Source: an uncultured Alteromonadaceae bacterium
Lineage (GTDB): Bacteria; Pseudomonadota; Gammaproteobacteria; Enterobacterales; Alteromonadaceae
DNA length: 64,000 nt
Direction: 5' to 3'
NCBI GenBank assembly: GCA_947503265.1
Contig: CANNDC010000017.1
Span: 1 to 64,000, forward strand
This document shows positions 16,397 to 26,063 of this stretch, one piece after another (the first letter of the stretch is position 1; each line of letters starts with the position of its first letter). Made by a program: the position numbers and the translations under genes. Under the pieces are notes generated by a model. It did not search any database. It was given only the letters and a program-made list of their open reading frames with translations, and was not told the origin of the DNA.

Positions 16397-17638
16397 TTGA
16401 ACCTAGTATCGAATTATTGCCATAAGTTGAACGTGACTGAGAGTAATCCCACTAGAACCAAGCCATTTATTCTACTGCTGGCGATATCAAGCCTGACTAA
16501 ACTGGCAGACTTATTGGTTTCCCCTAAAACAACGCTTCCCTATATTTTGACCGCAAGTGGTGCGCCTCCATGGTTAATATCTTTATTGGTACCCATCAAG
16601 GAATCAGGTTCACTAATACCTCAGTGGATGTTGAAGAAACACCTCTCACACCGTTTTAATAACCGCACTCAACTTTGGCGGATAGGAGCAATTGTTCAGG
16701 GGATTGGAATTGCAATCTTGGTTGTATCCTTGTTATTTCTAACCCATCATTATTTAGCTTATTCGGTATTAATGGTGCTGGTGCTAATTAGCTTTGGCCG
16801 AGCAATATGCTCCCTCACGATGAAAGATATTCAAGCAGAAACCATAGAAAAAGGACGACGTGGAAAGCTAGTCGGGCTTTCATCATCACTTTCCGGATTG
16901 TTAACACTCATTTCTGCATTGACCTTCTTATTGACAGGACAGGCTTTGACAGAAACGCTGTCTTATTGGCTACTTATTATCGGTAGTGTATGTTTTGGGA
17001 TTGCATTTTTACTTTCAATACCTCTAAGAGTTCACTTCGAAACGGGCGCTTCCCAAAAAGGGCGGTACAACGATTTCTTCCGGTTAGTAAAAACTGAAAC
17101 AAATTTGCGACATCTCATTATTAGCAGAGTCTTATTGTTACATTCTGCTTTAATTATTCCTTTCATAGTCGCCAGTTCTGCTGGGCAAGCTTCCTCGAAA
17201 TTGCCCTACTTTATCGCTTTGTCTGCGTTTGCTTCTCTCATTTCATCTTATTTATGGGGGGTCATGGCAGATAGAGGAGCACTGCCTACATTGAGAACGG
17301 CTAGTTTGGTTTGCTTATTTGCGGCACTCGCTTTCGGCTTTGATTTTCGCGCTAATGTGCCGATTCCCTATTTGGACCTAGTGTTATTTTTTGTGCTAAC
17401 TCTCGGGCATGCAGGAATTAGAACGGGGAGGAAAACCTATTTGCTAGACATTACCGAACGGGAGAACAGAGCTGGGTATGTGGCTGCTGCAAATACTGTA
17501 GTAGGAATATGTTTACTCTCTCTTGGCGGAATATATGCGATCCTTTACCAATTTATAGAAAGGGGCATTATTTTTTTAATGTCCGCTTTTATTCTGCTTG
17601 GGCTGTGCCATTCGTTTATGCTTAAAAAAGAAAAATAG
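16397..17638 (+). CDS. major facilitator superfamily transporter
   Basis: A 413-residue integral membrane protein with about eleven or twelve hydrophobic segments and the loop charge pattern of an MFS permease, including a central loop near residue 215 (TGASQKGRYNDFFRL) that divides two six-helix halves. The substrate is unknown. The predicted start is TTG at 16397 without a clear ribosome site; a GTG at 16433 is an alternative, so the first dozen residues are uncertain. It converges on hemB and is not obviously in an operon. Confidence 0.75.
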   Translation: MNLVSNYCHKLNVTESNPTRTKPFILLLAISSLTKLADLLVSPKTTLPYILTASGAPPWLISLLVPIKESGSLIPQWMLKKHLSHRFNNRTQLWRIGAIVQGIGIAILVVSLLFLTHHYLAYSVLMVLVLISFGRAICSLTMKDIQAETIEKGRRGKLVGLSSSLSGLLTLISALTFLLTGQALTETLSYWLLIIGSVCFGIAFLLSIPLRVHFETGASQKGRYNDFFRLVKTETNLRHLIISRVLLLHSALIIPFIVASSAGQASSKLPYFIALSAFASLISSYLWGVMADRGALPTLRTASLVCLFAALAFGFDFRANVPIPYLDLVLFFVLTLGHAGIRTGRKTYLLDITERENRAGYVAAANTVVGICLLSLGGIYAILYQFIERGIIFLMSAFILLGLCHSFMLKKEK

Positions 17639-17688
17639 CCCTTCTTAGCAAAATAGTGTTACTCAGGTTGAACCCAAATACATGGATA

Positions 17689-18681
17689 TTAGCGATTTAA
17701 TATCTGGGCGGCTTGCTTCGCAAAATAGGTCAAAATACCATCTGCACCAGCTCGTTTAAACGCAAGAAGCGATTCCATAATAACCGCTTCTTCATCTAAC
17801 CAGCCGTTTTCAAAAGCGGCTTTGTGCATGGCATATTCACCACTCACTTGATAAGCAAATGTTGGCGCATTAGTTTCTTCCTTGCACCTGCGAACGATAT
17901 CGAGATAAGGCATACCCGGTTTAACCATAACCATATCTGCCCCTTCTTGGATATCGAGCATTATTTCTCTGATGGCTTCATCGGAATTTGCGGGATCCAT
18001 TTGGTAGCTTTTCTTGTCTCCGCCTTTGATATTGTCCGCCGACCCAACTGCATCTCTGAAAGGTCCATAATAACTGGAAGCATATTTCGCAGAGTACGCC
18101 ATTATACAGGTGTTTGCGTAACCCGCTTGCTCTAAGGCCTCTCTTATTCGACCTATACGACCATCCATCATATCTGACGGAGCTACTATATCGGCTCCAG
18201 CTTCTGCATGTGACAATGCTTGTTTGACGAGTACTTCGATAGTCTCATCGTTCATTACATAGCCATTTGCATCAATTAGCCCATCTTGACCGTTTGATGT
18301 AAACGGATCTAACGCAACATCTGTGATCACAGCGATATCAGGTACAAATTCTTTTAACGCCCGTACCGCTTTTTGAGCTAAACCTTGTTCACAATAGGCC
18401 TCACTAGCACATTCAGACTTGAGGTCCATTGGCGTGACCGGAAAAATCGCAATAGCAGGAACACCAAGTTCAACAAGTTCCTTAGCTTCTTCTAGAAGCA
18501 AATCTATCGACATACGCTCAATTCCTGGCATTGATGGAATCGCTTCCCGGCGATTCTTTCCTTCAAGAATAAACATGGGATAAATTAAATCCGAAGTAGA
18601 CAGTGTATTCTCTGCCACCATTGCTCGCGTAAAATGTTGTTGACGCATGCGTCGCATTCTCGAAGCAGGAAACTTGACCAT
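17689..18681 (-). CDS. hemB: delta-aminolevulinic acid dehydratase (porphobilinogen synthase)
   Basis: A 330-residue cytoplasmic enzyme that joins two 5-aminolevulinate molecules into porphobilinogen, the first shared step of tetrapyrrole (heme) synthesis. The two substrate-binding lysines are visible: K199 in YSAKYASSYYGPFR and K254 in MVKPGMPYLD. The metal loop at 121-134 reads DVALDPFTSNGQDG, with Asp where zinc enzymes have Cys, so this is the magnesium-type form known from Pseudomonas. It lies 29 bases downstream of the diguanylate cyclase on the same strand, at the end of the tat-tatD cluster. Confidence 0.97.
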   Translation of the reverse strand: MVKFPASRMRRMRQQHFTRAMVAENTLSTSDLIYPMFILEGKNRREAIPSMPGIERMSIDLLLEEAKELVELGVPAIAIFPVTPMDLKSECASEAYCEQGLAQKAVRALKEFVPDIAVITDVALDPFTSNGQDGLIDANGYVMNDETIEVLVKQALSHAEAGADIVAPSDMMDGRIGRIREALEQAGYANTCIMAYSAKYASSYYGPFRDAVGSADNIKGGDKKSYQMDPANSDEAIREIMLDIQEGADMVMVKPGMPYLDIVRRCKEETNAPTFAYQVSGEYAMHKAAFENGWLDEEAVIMESLLAFKRAGADGILTYFAKQAAQILNR

Positions 18682-18710
18682 TATTTATCCTTTTGTTTCG
18701 TTTAGGAGGT

Positions 18711-20624
18711 TTATATTGTATCGCGAGATTTCAAACAGTGAGCGATAACTTGATTTCGTCCCGCGCGCTTGGCTTCATATAGCGCTTTGTCGGCTTGTTC
18801 TAACAAGGCATTTTCATCCTCGTTGGCGAGCATAACAGAAGAACATACACCCGCACTGATAGTCACTTTCACTTGCACATCCTCAAATTCAATGACTTCA
18901 GATTCAATCATTTCGCGCAACCGTTCTGCCACCAAAGTAGCACCCTTTAAATCAGTATTGGGTAAGATTAGCGCAAACTCTTCGCCACCATAGCGACATG
19001 CATCATCCGTTGTTCTTTTGAGGCTTTGTTTCAACGCAGATGCAACAAACTTGATGACTTCATCACCGACAATATGCCCATGAGCATCATTGATTTTCTT
19101 GAAATTGTCTATGTCTAACATCACAATCGCAAGCTCTGTTTGTTCACGTCGGCTGCGACGAACTTCTGCAATGTACTTTTTATCGAAATGTTTTCTATTT
19201 CGAATACCCGTTAGCGCGTCAGTAAGGGTTTGTTGTTCGAGCTCTCGGTTAGTGTCAGACAATTCGCGTAGGGTAATTTCTAACTCCAACGTACGTTCTT
19301 GTACCTTGTACTCTAATTCTTCTTGAGTTTGCTCTTTTAATTTGAGCACTTCGTCTTGAGACTCTCTGGCCATTCGCTCTTCGAGTAAGGCGAGCTCTTG
19401 TGTTTTGAATTGTTCATCTCGTTGTTGGCTATATGCAATTGCTAGTGCAAACGCCAATAAAAATGTTTCAATCGAAGCGCCAAAAATGAGTAAATAATGT
19501 GAGGGATAGGCCAGTTTGATCATATTCGCGCTCTCGAGACTTGCGAGGAAACCCGTAATCAACAAAGCCGACCATGCCAGCAAATAAAAACGGGCGATTT
19601 TTACCCCTTTCCTCAACAAATAAACAGAGGCAAACAAGACTAGCGATAACCCCAAACACAGCAGTACTGGGAATATCGGATTAAATAGTTCATTGGGTAA
19701 AATCAAGCGTACAACAATGAAAAACAGTATGGTCCAAGCCGATATTTTGAATAATCGATGAACGGTAGGGCTATGCTTTTTTGCATTTAAAATTTGATCA
19801 CTGAACAAGGTTGCCATCAGCAATGTAATGGTTCCAAACAATGTCGCACTCCGGCTTTGAAACCAAACGCTGTCCGGCCACAAGAATTTGAAACTAATTC
19901 CATGATATGTTGCTAACGTGATACCGATGAAAATAACATACATTGAGTAAGTCAGAAACATGACTGAGCCGGTGGTCACAAAGAAGAACAAATTGCTTAA
20001 TGCCATGGCCGCTAAAAAGCCAAAAAATAGACCCAACGCTAGATTCCGTTCGCCGTTATATATAGCGTATTGCTGCTCATCCCAAATGCGCAACGGAAGA
20101 TTCATATTCCCAGTTGTACTAGCTTTAATGATGACGGTTAAATCTGATTTTGATTGAGGAACAGCAAAGACAAATTTTTCACTTTTTAAGCCCCGTTGTT
20201 CGAAAGGAAGGGTGTCACCCACATGGTATTCACCGACAATTTGGTCTTCTTCCAAGAACCAAATATCAACATTGTCCAACAAGGCATAATCTAGCTCTAG
20301 AAGTTGATTAACCGGTCGACTATTTTCGCTTGAAGATTGGCTGGGAATGGAAAACTTGAACCAATAAGGAATAGCAGGCATACCATAGGATAAACGGTCA
20401 CTTCTTTCCACTTCCCAATCTGAATCTACAAGGCTAATTATCTCTTTTAGATCATAACTACTCTGGCTGTCCTTTATGTATAAGGTTCCTTTAGCCACTT
20501 CCGAAATAAACGCACTTGAAGTGGCAACAAAGGTCACACTGACAATCATCAACAAAGCGAAGACGCAAACCATGGCAATGGGCCAATTTTCGTTGAATTT
20601 TAACCTAGGACTAGTTAATTCCAT
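18711..20624 (-). CDS. 7TM-DISM diguanylate cyclase (GGDEF)
   Basis: A 637-residue inner-membrane signalling protein. After an N-terminal anchor comes a periplasmic 7TMR-DISMED2-like sensor (about 35-180), then seven membrane segments (about 190-400), a coiled-coil linker rich in Glu/Gln (about 405-465) and a GGDEF domain (about 470-632). The active-site loop is GGEEF (546-550), competent for making cyclic di-GMP; the residues ahead of it (RxxD-type inhibitory site) are not obvious. It starts 14 bases inside the end of tatD, so the two are co-translated. What it senses is unknown. Confidence 0.92.
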   Translation of the reverse strand: MELTSPRLKFNENWPIAMVCVFALLMIVSVTFVATSSAFISEVAKGTLYIKDSQSSYDLKEIISLVDSDWEVERSDRLSYGMPAIPYWFKFSIPSQSSSENSRPVNQLLELDYALLDNVDIWFLEEDQIVGEYHVGDTLPFEQRGLKSEKFVFAVPQSKSDLTVIIKASTTGNMNLPLRIWDEQQYAIYNGERNLALGLFFGFLAAMALSNLFFFVTTGSVMFLTYSMYVIFIGITLATYHGISFKFLWPDSVWFQSRSATLFGTITLLMATLFSDQILNAKKHSPTVHRLFKISAWTILFFIVVRLILPNELFNPIFPVLLCLGLSLVLFASVYLLRKGVKIARFYLLAWSALLITGFLASLESANMIKLAYPSHYLLIFGASIETFLLAFALAIAYSQQRDEQFKTQELALLEERMARESQDEVLKLKEQTQEELEYKVQERTLELEITLRELSDTNRELEQQTLTDALTGIRNRKHFDKKYIAEVRRSRREQTELAIVMLDIDNFKKINDAHGHIVGDEVIKFVASALKQSLKRTTDDACRYGGEEFALILPNTDLKGATLVAERLREMIESEVIEFEDVQVKVTISAGVCSSVMLANEDENALLEQADKALYEAKRAGRNQVIAHCLKSRDTI

Positions 20625-21438
20625 CTGTCACGCTCGGTAAGTTAGGCTTAAATAGAGTCAAAGTGTTACGCCATGCAGCCTCTTGAAGAACTGACATTTC
20701 AACAGACATTAGTTCAGCCACTCTAGCAGCTATTTGCGGCAGATAAGCTGGCTGATTGGATTTCAGTTTAGGTTTTTGATCTAGCTCAGGCAATTTAATG
20801 TTCTTAGGTTTCAAATAGGGTGCATCAGTTTCAAGCATAACCCGTTCAAGAGGCAAGTCGGGAATCGCGTTTTGCAGTTCAGAAGCCCTTTTGTCATCAC
20901 AAACCCAACCAGTAACTCCGATGTAGAGGTCTAGCTCTAAATAGGCCTGCATTTGAGCCAAATCGCCAGTAAAACAATGTACCACTCCACCAACTAGATG
21001 TCGTCGGTATTTCTTAAGCAAACCCAATTGTTGTTCAAACGCATCCCGCTCGTGCAAAAACACCGGTAACTGCAGCTCTGCTGCAAGTTCAAGTTGTTGT
21101 TCAAATACAGATAGTTGAATATCAGGCTCAGAGAAATTCCGGTTGAAGTCAAGTCCACATTCACCTACTGCCAATACCTCTGAATTGGTTAATAGCGTCT
21201 TTAGCTCTTGAGCAGAATTTAGGCCCCATTCTTTAGCATTGTGAGGATGAAAGCCCGCTGTACTAAATAGTTTGCCTCGATGTCGTTGAGTTTCTAGGAA
21301 TGCTATTTCGCTTTGTGCTAAGCAGGTGCCCGTCAGCAACATAGCTGTGACACCTGCTTTTTCAGCTGCCATTAATACTGGCTCAGTGGGTAACCTTTTA
21401 TCAGGTAAATTGACGCCAATATCAAACCAACGGGACAA
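20611..21438 (-). CDS. tatD: TatD-family metal-dependent DNase/hydrolase
   Basis: A 275-residue TIM-barrel enzyme. The start FDIGVNL matches TatD proper, which lacks the HxH of its paralogues at this point. Other family marks are AVGECGLDFNR (metal-binding Glu), FLHERDAF, GGVVHCFTG and LETDAPYL (catalytic Asp). TatD has 3'-5' DNase activity and is linked to DNA repair and protein quality control; it is not part of the Tat translocase despite the name. It follows the exported protein gene by two bases and overlaps the cyclase gene. Confidence 0.93.
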   Translation of the reverse strand: MSRWFDIGVNLPDKRLPTEPVLMAAEKAGVTAMLLTGTCLAQSEIAFLETQRHRGKLFSTAGFHPHNAKEWGLNSAQELKTLLTNSEVLAVGECGLDFNRNFSEPDIQLSVFEQQLELAAELQLPVFLHERDAFEQQLGLLKKYRRHLVGGVVHCFTGDLAQMQAYLELDLYIGVTGWVCDDKRASELQNAIPDLPLERVMLETDAPYLKPKNIKLPELDQKPKLKSNQPAYLPQIAARVAELMSVEMSVLQEAAWRNTLTLFKPNLPSVTDGIN

Positions 21439-21440
21439 GT

Positions 21441-22004
21441 TTACTTATCCCTTTTCACTCTAATTCGGCGATTGACATCATCTCTGCTCAAATGAAATGA
21501 GCCTAATGCGCCCCTCTCGATGTAAATAGATTGTCCTACTTTTATCTGCAAAGAAATTCCTTCGGTCTCACGCCAAACATGACCATTATCTAAGAAAAAT
21601 ATACGTTTTTTACGCGCATTTTTTTCAATCTTTACTACCTTTGCGTACATCTTTTGGTTTCTTAACTCTTCACTACGACGCTGGGCTTCTAAACCAAAGT
21701 CATCGTACGCCGATTCAACCTTAGCAGGTGCACTAGACTGTGTTTGCTGAGGAACATTATTTTTTGCTGCTGGTGCCTGACTAGGGGTCGCAGATAATGG
21801 CGCAGGAATACTCATCAGTTGATCTAAATCACCATAACGATTCATCTCATTGACTATTTTGTCATAGCAAACTAAGCGCTTGAGGCTATTTTGCACCTGA
21901 CCACAACTTTTAAGTGCGTTGGAAAGGGTTTCTGCTTGTGCACTAGAGACTAGCAAGAGAGCCGAAAACCCTAAAGTGCGGATAATTGTTTTAACTTTAA
22001 TCAT
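21441..22004 (-). CDS. periplasmic protein of unknown function in the tat operon
   Basis: A 187-residue protein with signal peptide (cleavage after SAQA, about residue 24). The mature N-terminus has a pair of Cys spaced as in the C...RLVCYDKI motif common to small periplasmic proteins; the middle is Pro/Ala/Gln-rich, and the C-terminus is a small beta domain ending in basic residues. No function is known to me. Its ATG overlaps the tatC stop (ATGA), and tatD follows two bases later, so it is translated with the Tat genes. Confidence 0.75.
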   Translation of the reverse strand: MIKVKTIIRTLGFSALLLVSSAQAETLSNALKSCGQVQNSLKRLVCYDKIVNEMNRYGDLDQLMSIPAPLSATPSQAPAAKNNVPQQTQSSAPAKVESAYDDFGLEAQRRSEELRNQKMYAKVVKIEKNARKKRIFFLDNGHVWRETEGISLQIKVGQSIYIERGALGSFHLSRDDVNRRIRVKRDK

Positions 22005-22747
22005 GAAACTTCCTGATGTTGTTCGTCATCATCTGATTTACGAGAATAAATACTGCCGACGATGACACCAACTTCGAAAAGAATCCACATGGGAATTGCT
22101 AATAAAGTTTGTGAAATGACGTCTGGCGGCGTGAGAAGCATACCTACAACGAATACGCCAACAATGACGTAAGGTCGTTTTGCCCTTAAACTTTTGGCAT
22201 CGGTAAATCCTGTCCAGCACATTAAAATAATGGCTACAGGTATTTCAAACGCAATACCGAAAGCAAAGAATAACTTAAGGACAAAATTTAGATAGCTACT
22301 GATGTCGGTAGTGAACGCGACGCCCTGGAGGTCGATACTGGCAAAAAAAGCGAATGCTATGGGGAAAACCACAAAGTACGCAAAGGCAATGCCTGCATAG
22401 AAAAGTAAAGTAGAAGACAATAACAAAGGCGCGATCATCTTCTTCTCATTGCGATACAATCCTGGAGCAACAAAACCCCATATTTGATAAAGCACTGCGG
22501 GGATAGCTAGGAAAAAAGACAGCACAATCACCAATTTAAAAGGTGCAAAAAACGGTGCAGCCACATCGGTTGCAATCATTTGTGAATTGTTTGGCATGGC
22601 TTCAAGTAAAGGAGTGGCGAGCAGATGATAAAGGTCTTGGGCGAAAAAAGCCAAAGGCACAAACACAATCATAACGGCTAACAATGCTTTTAAAATGCGG
22701 CTACGCAACTCAATTAAGTGAGAAATTAAACTATTTTCTTCGGCCAT
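22001..22747 (-). CDS. tatC: Sec-independent protein translocase TatC
   Basis: A 248-residue, six-span inner-membrane protein, the receptor of the twin-arginine translocase that recognises RR signal peptides with TatB. Visible marks are the N-terminal LISHLIELRSRI and the first-loop/TM wording FFAPFKL and VAPGLYRNEKK with the conserved Glu. It follows tatB without a gap and overlaps the next gene by ATGA. Confidence 0.97.
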   Translation of the reverse strand: MAEENSLISHLIELRSRILKALLAVMIVFVPLAFFAQDLYHLLATPLLEAMPNNSQMIATDVAAPFFAPFKLVIVLSFFLAIPAVLYQIWGFVAPGLYRNEKKMIAPLLLSSTLLFYAGIAFAYFVVFPIAFAFFASIDLQGVAFTTDISSYLNFVLKLFFAFGIAFEIPVAIILMCWTGFTDAKSLRAKRPYVIVGVFVVGMLLTPPDVISQTLLAIPMWILFEVGVIVGSIYSRKSDDDEQHQEVS

Positions 22748-23053
22748 TTATGATTTATCTTTCTGGTAAGGCTTATTCACAGATTCTGCGGCTGATTTGA
22801 GTTCATCGACGGTTTTTTTCAAATCCGGAGACAAATTTTCCATGCCTTGCTGCTCTGCTTTTTTCAGGTTTTCATGAAGTTCGTGCACTCTAAGTTGCTC
22901 TTCCACTTCCATTTTGAATCCTGAGGCCATGCTGCGAACGCTTCTAAACGTTTTCGCCACAGACCTAAGTGCCCCAGGCATGCGCTCGGGGCCTAAAACA
23001 AGCAAAGCCAACACAGCTATCACCAGTATTTCCAAAAAACCGATATCAAACAT
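22748..23053 (-). CDS. tatB: Sec-independent protein translocase TatB
   Basis: A 101-residue protein: short N-terminal membrane helix (FLEILVIAVLALLVLGPER), hinge, amphipathic helix and a charged tail. The Glu at the start of the membrane helix (in GFLEI) and the GPERMP hinge distinguish TatB from TatA. It partners TatC in binding the RR signal. Spacing to tatA is 14 bases and to tatC none. Confidence 0.96.
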   Translation of the reverse strand: MFDIGFLEILVIAVLALLVLGPERMPGALRSVAKTFRSVRSMASGFKMEVEEQLRVHELHENLKKAEQQGMENLSPDLKKTVDELKSAAESVNKPYQKDKS

Positions 23054-23067
23054 GTTGAGAAACTACT

Positions 23068-23334
23068 CTATTCTGCTTTTGTTGCGGTTTTTTTATCGGC
23101 TTTCTTAAGATCTTCAGCTACTTGAGAAGACTGTGCAGATTTGTCTTCCACCTCTTTGGCAGAATCTTCTTTGAAATCAGCATCAGTACTTTCATCTTTA
23201 TCTGATATGGCTTTTTTAAATCCTTTCACCGCTGAACCCAAGTCTCCACCTAGGGATCTAAGTTTTTTCGTACCGAACAACAAAACAACAATTACCAAGA
23301 TAATAATTAGTTGCATTGGACTAATTCCAAACAT
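23068..23334 (-). CDS. tatA: Sec-independent protein translocase TatA
   Basis: An 88-residue protein with an N-terminal membrane helix and the amphipathic motif FGTKKLRSLGGDLG, then a Lys/Asp/Glu-rich tail. It assembles into the Tat pore. A GTG at 23343 keeps the frame, but the ATG at 23334 has a GGAG ribosome site eight bases upstream and gives the usual length and start, so I use it. First gene of tatABC-unknown-tatD-cyclase. Confidence 0.96.
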   Translation of the reverse strand: MFGISPMQLIIILVIVVLLFGTKKLRSLGGDLGSAVKGFKKAISDKDESTDADFKEDSAKEVEDKSAQSSQVAEDLKKADKKTATKAE

Positions 23335-23400
23335 ACTTCTCACTCCAATTCACAATTTCAGACTATTATACGTGGCAAATTCAATTCGTCACAGGATTTG

Positions 23401-24372
23401 ATGCACAGAAAAAAAAAGAGCATGATGGATAGACACCAGTATGGGGCAATTAGTTTGCAAAAAATTGGATTTATTGCATTTAGTTTTATGCTTTTCACAC
23501 CTTCTTTTGTTTCTGCCACAGAACCAAAAGAAGATATATGGCTGGATAGCATGCACAGAGCAATTTCAGACTCTGTACTTGATTCTGCGCAATGGTTTGA
23601 TGATTTTTTTGCCATAGACAATGCCAAAGAAAACCAAAAAGCCCTAGGCGAAGCGCGAATTCGACTGGCATGGGAGCCAAGATCCCGCGAGTTAAACGAA
23701 TTCGATGCAAAATTAAAGGTCAGAGTTAAGCTTCCAAACCTCAAGAATCGCGTCGATTTAATTTTGTCAGATGAAGAAGACGATTTTGATAACAAAGTGC
23801 GAGCGGGTCGCGAAGATGATATCAACCGTCAAAATAGATTTAACTTAGCACTGCGTTTCAAACGTTCTCCCGATAGTGGGCTATCTCATCGCGTTGGTTT
23901 TGGTCGACGATTCCAATACTACGCAAAATCACGTTATCGAGATAAATTCGACGTCTCGGATGACATTGAATTTCGCTATGATGCGTCAATCTATTACTAC
24001 AATCGAGACAAATTTGGCGCCGATACCGGATTTACCGTCGATTACGACCACACAAAACACACCTTGCTCAGATTCAACAGCCGATTTTATTTCAGAGATA
24101 AGACTGACGATTGGCTTTGGCAGCACAGTTGGCAAAACTTGCATCAAGTTAATGACAAAACTGCTTTGGTTTATGGGGTGTACATAGAAGGGTTGAGCCG
24201 GCCAAATTATCGATTAGAAGAATATTTGGTCAGCGTCAAATGGCGTAAAAATGCCATGCGTGAATGGTTATTTTTTGACGTGGAACCATTTATTCTGTGG
24301 CGGCGCGACGAATCATTTTCTGCCTCATTCGGCGTTGCACTCAGAGTCGAAGGATTCTTTGGCGAGCGATAG
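23401..24372 (+). CDS. exported outer-membrane-like protein between ubiB and tatA
   Basis: A 323-residue protein with a signal peptide (cleavage after VSA, about residue 39 from this start). The mature part alternates aromatic and charged residues over its whole length (for example RFQYYAKSRYRDKF, YDASIYYYNRDKFG, LLRFNSRFYFRD), as in outer-membrane beta-barrels, and closes with a barrel-like strand near the C-terminus. No family name is known to me. The long frame begins at 23311 inside the start of tatA on the other strand; the ATG at 23401 has AGGA just upstream and is the likelier start (23422 is also possible). It is the only plus-strand gene between ubiB and tatA. Confidence 0.7.
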   Translation: MHRKKKSMMDRHQYGAISLQKIGFIAFSFMLFTPSFVSATEPKEDIWLDSMHRAISDSVLDSAQWFDDFFAIDNAKENQKALGEARIRLAWEPRSRELNEFDAKLKVRVKLPNLKNRVDLILSDEEDDFDNKVRAGREDDINRQNRFNLALRFKRSPDSGLSHRVGFGRRFQYYAKSRYRDKFDVSDDIEFRYDASIYYYNRDKFGADTGFTVDYDHTKHTLLRFNSRFYFRDKTDDWLWQHSWQNLHQVNDKTALVYGVYIEGLSRPNYRLEEYLVSVKWRKNAMREWLFFDVEPFILWRRDESFSASFGVALRVEGFFGER

Positions 24373-24422
24373 GAAAGGGCTAGCCGTTATCGCCTTATCT
24401 TCGCAAGAAACTAAGGATGAAT

Positions 24423-26048
24423 CTAAGCTTTAAACCAAGCATAAAACCAAGCACCTAACCCCATTACTATCAGCCCATCGCTGTACCAATGTGTATTAAG
24501 ATATAAGGGAATGATGGCTGCGATAATCAACAGAGTTGCCCCTGTAAGAGTATAAAACAGGTTCTTGTGAAATTTGCGTTGTTGCAACTGTTGTTGCTCG
24601 AAATGTTTCTGCTGCAAAGCGGGAAGTTGCTTCACCTGTTTAAGGCTGTCATACACTAAATCCGGAATTTCTGGCAATTTTTCGGACCAAAACGGTAAGT
24701 TAGCATTTATTTTTTTGATCATCGCCAATAAGCCAATTTGTTCTTTCATCCACTTTTCCAAAAAGGGTTTCGCTGTTTGCCATAAATCAAGTTGGGGGTA
24801 GAGTTGCCTTCCTAAGCCTTCGATATAGAGCAAGGTTTTTTGCAATAACACCAACTGAGGTTGCACTACCATATTGAAACGTCGCGCCGTATTAAATAGC
24901 TGCAATAACACGTTGCTAAAGGATATTTCTGCCAATGGCTTTTGAAAAATAGGTTCGCAAACGGTGCGTATTGCGACTTCAAATGCTTCAATATCTGTGT
25001 CTGCTGGCACCCATCCTGAATCGACATGCAGCTCAGCAACTTTGCGATAATCGCGATTGAAAAAAGCAATGAAATTTTCTGCTAAATAACGTTTATCGTC
25101 GCGATTTAATGTGCCAACAATACCAAAATCTATGGCGATATATTTTGGGCTCTCTGGACGTAACTCGGACACAAAGATATTGCCCGGATGCATATCAGCA
25201 TGAAAGAAACTATCTCGAAAGACTTGAGTAAAAAATACTTCAACCCCGCGTTCAGCCAACAACTTCATATCGGTATTTTGCGCTTCTAAGGCCTCCACAT
25301 CGGAAATATGAATGCCATAGATTCGCTCCATGACCAAGACATCTTTACGACAATAATCACTGTATATTTCGGGAATGTATAGCGATTCTGAATTTTCGAA
25401 ATTACGCCTAAGTTGAATCCCATTTCCAGCTTCACGAAGTAAATCGAGTTCTTCGACTATGGTCTTTTGGTATTCTTCCACCACTTCTACTGGTCGCAAT
25501 CGTTTGCCGTCGGGTAACAGCTTTTGAACAGCAAAAGCTGACGCTTTCATCAATTCGATATCAGCATGAATGGTTTCACTAATATCAGGCCGGATAACTT
25601 TGACAACAACTTCTTTGCCGTTCTCTTTCAACACTGCACTATGCACCTGTGCAATCGATGCAGAAGCAAGCGGCTCAGTTTGAAATTCTTCAAACAACTC
25701 ACTTAGATCTTGTAAGCCTAGTGATTTTTTTATAATCCCTACGGCTTTTTCACTATCGAAAGGTTGGACTTTGTCTTGCAGAATAGCTAATTCATTGGCG
25801 ATATCTGGTGGCAACAGATCTCGACGAGTAGACAGCATTTGTCCGAATTTTATAAATACTGGTCCCAATGTTTGTAGTGCCAATCGGATTCTGGCCCCTA
25901 AAGGCTTATCCGGGTGTTGGTTGTATAACCAAAACTGACATGCACGACCTAGTTTGGCATACCAAGGCAACCACTTATCAGGGATGAGTTCATCGAGACC
26001 GTGCTGAAGCAGGACCTTGTTGATTTTGTATAGTCTAAGTATTCGCAC
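24423..26048 (-). CDS. ubiB: ubiquinone biosynthesis kinase-like protein UbiB
   Basis: A 541-residue atypical kinase/ATPase needed for coenzyme Q synthesis in the inner membrane. The UbiB signature KFGQ is at 67-70 (PVFIKFGQMLSTRRDLLP), followed by the Ala-rich loop PLASASIAQVH and the catalytic-lobe motifs HADMHPGNIF and AIDFGIVG. Two C-terminal membrane helices (about 495-540) anchor it. It follows ubiJ by 15 bases. Confidence 0.97.
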   Translation of the reverse strand: MRILRLYKINKVLLQHGLDELIPDKWLPWYAKLGRACQFWLYNQHPDKPLGARIRLALQTLGPVFIKFGQMLSTRRDLLPPDIANELAILQDKVQPFDSEKAVGIIKKSLGLQDLSELFEEFQTEPLASASIAQVHSAVLKENGKEVVVKVIRPDISETIHADIELMKASAFAVQKLLPDGKRLRPVEVVEEYQKTIVEELDLLREAGNGIQLRRNFENSESLYIPEIYSDYCRKDVLVMERIYGIHISDVEALEAQNTDMKLLAERGVEVFFTQVFRDSFFHADMHPGNIFVSELRPESPKYIAIDFGIVGTLNRDDKRYLAENFIAFFNRDYRKVAELHVDSGWVPADTDIEAFEVAIRTVCEPIFQKPLAEISFSNVLLQLFNTARRFNMVVQPQLVLLQKTLLYIEGLGRQLYPQLDLWQTAKPFLEKWMKEQIGLLAMIKKINANLPFWSEKLPEIPDLVYDSLKQVKQLPALQQKHFEQQQLQQRKFHKNLFYTLTGATLLIIAAIIPLYLNTHWYSDGLIVMGLGAWFYAWFKA

Positions 26049-26063
26049 TGAAACATTTCGCCA

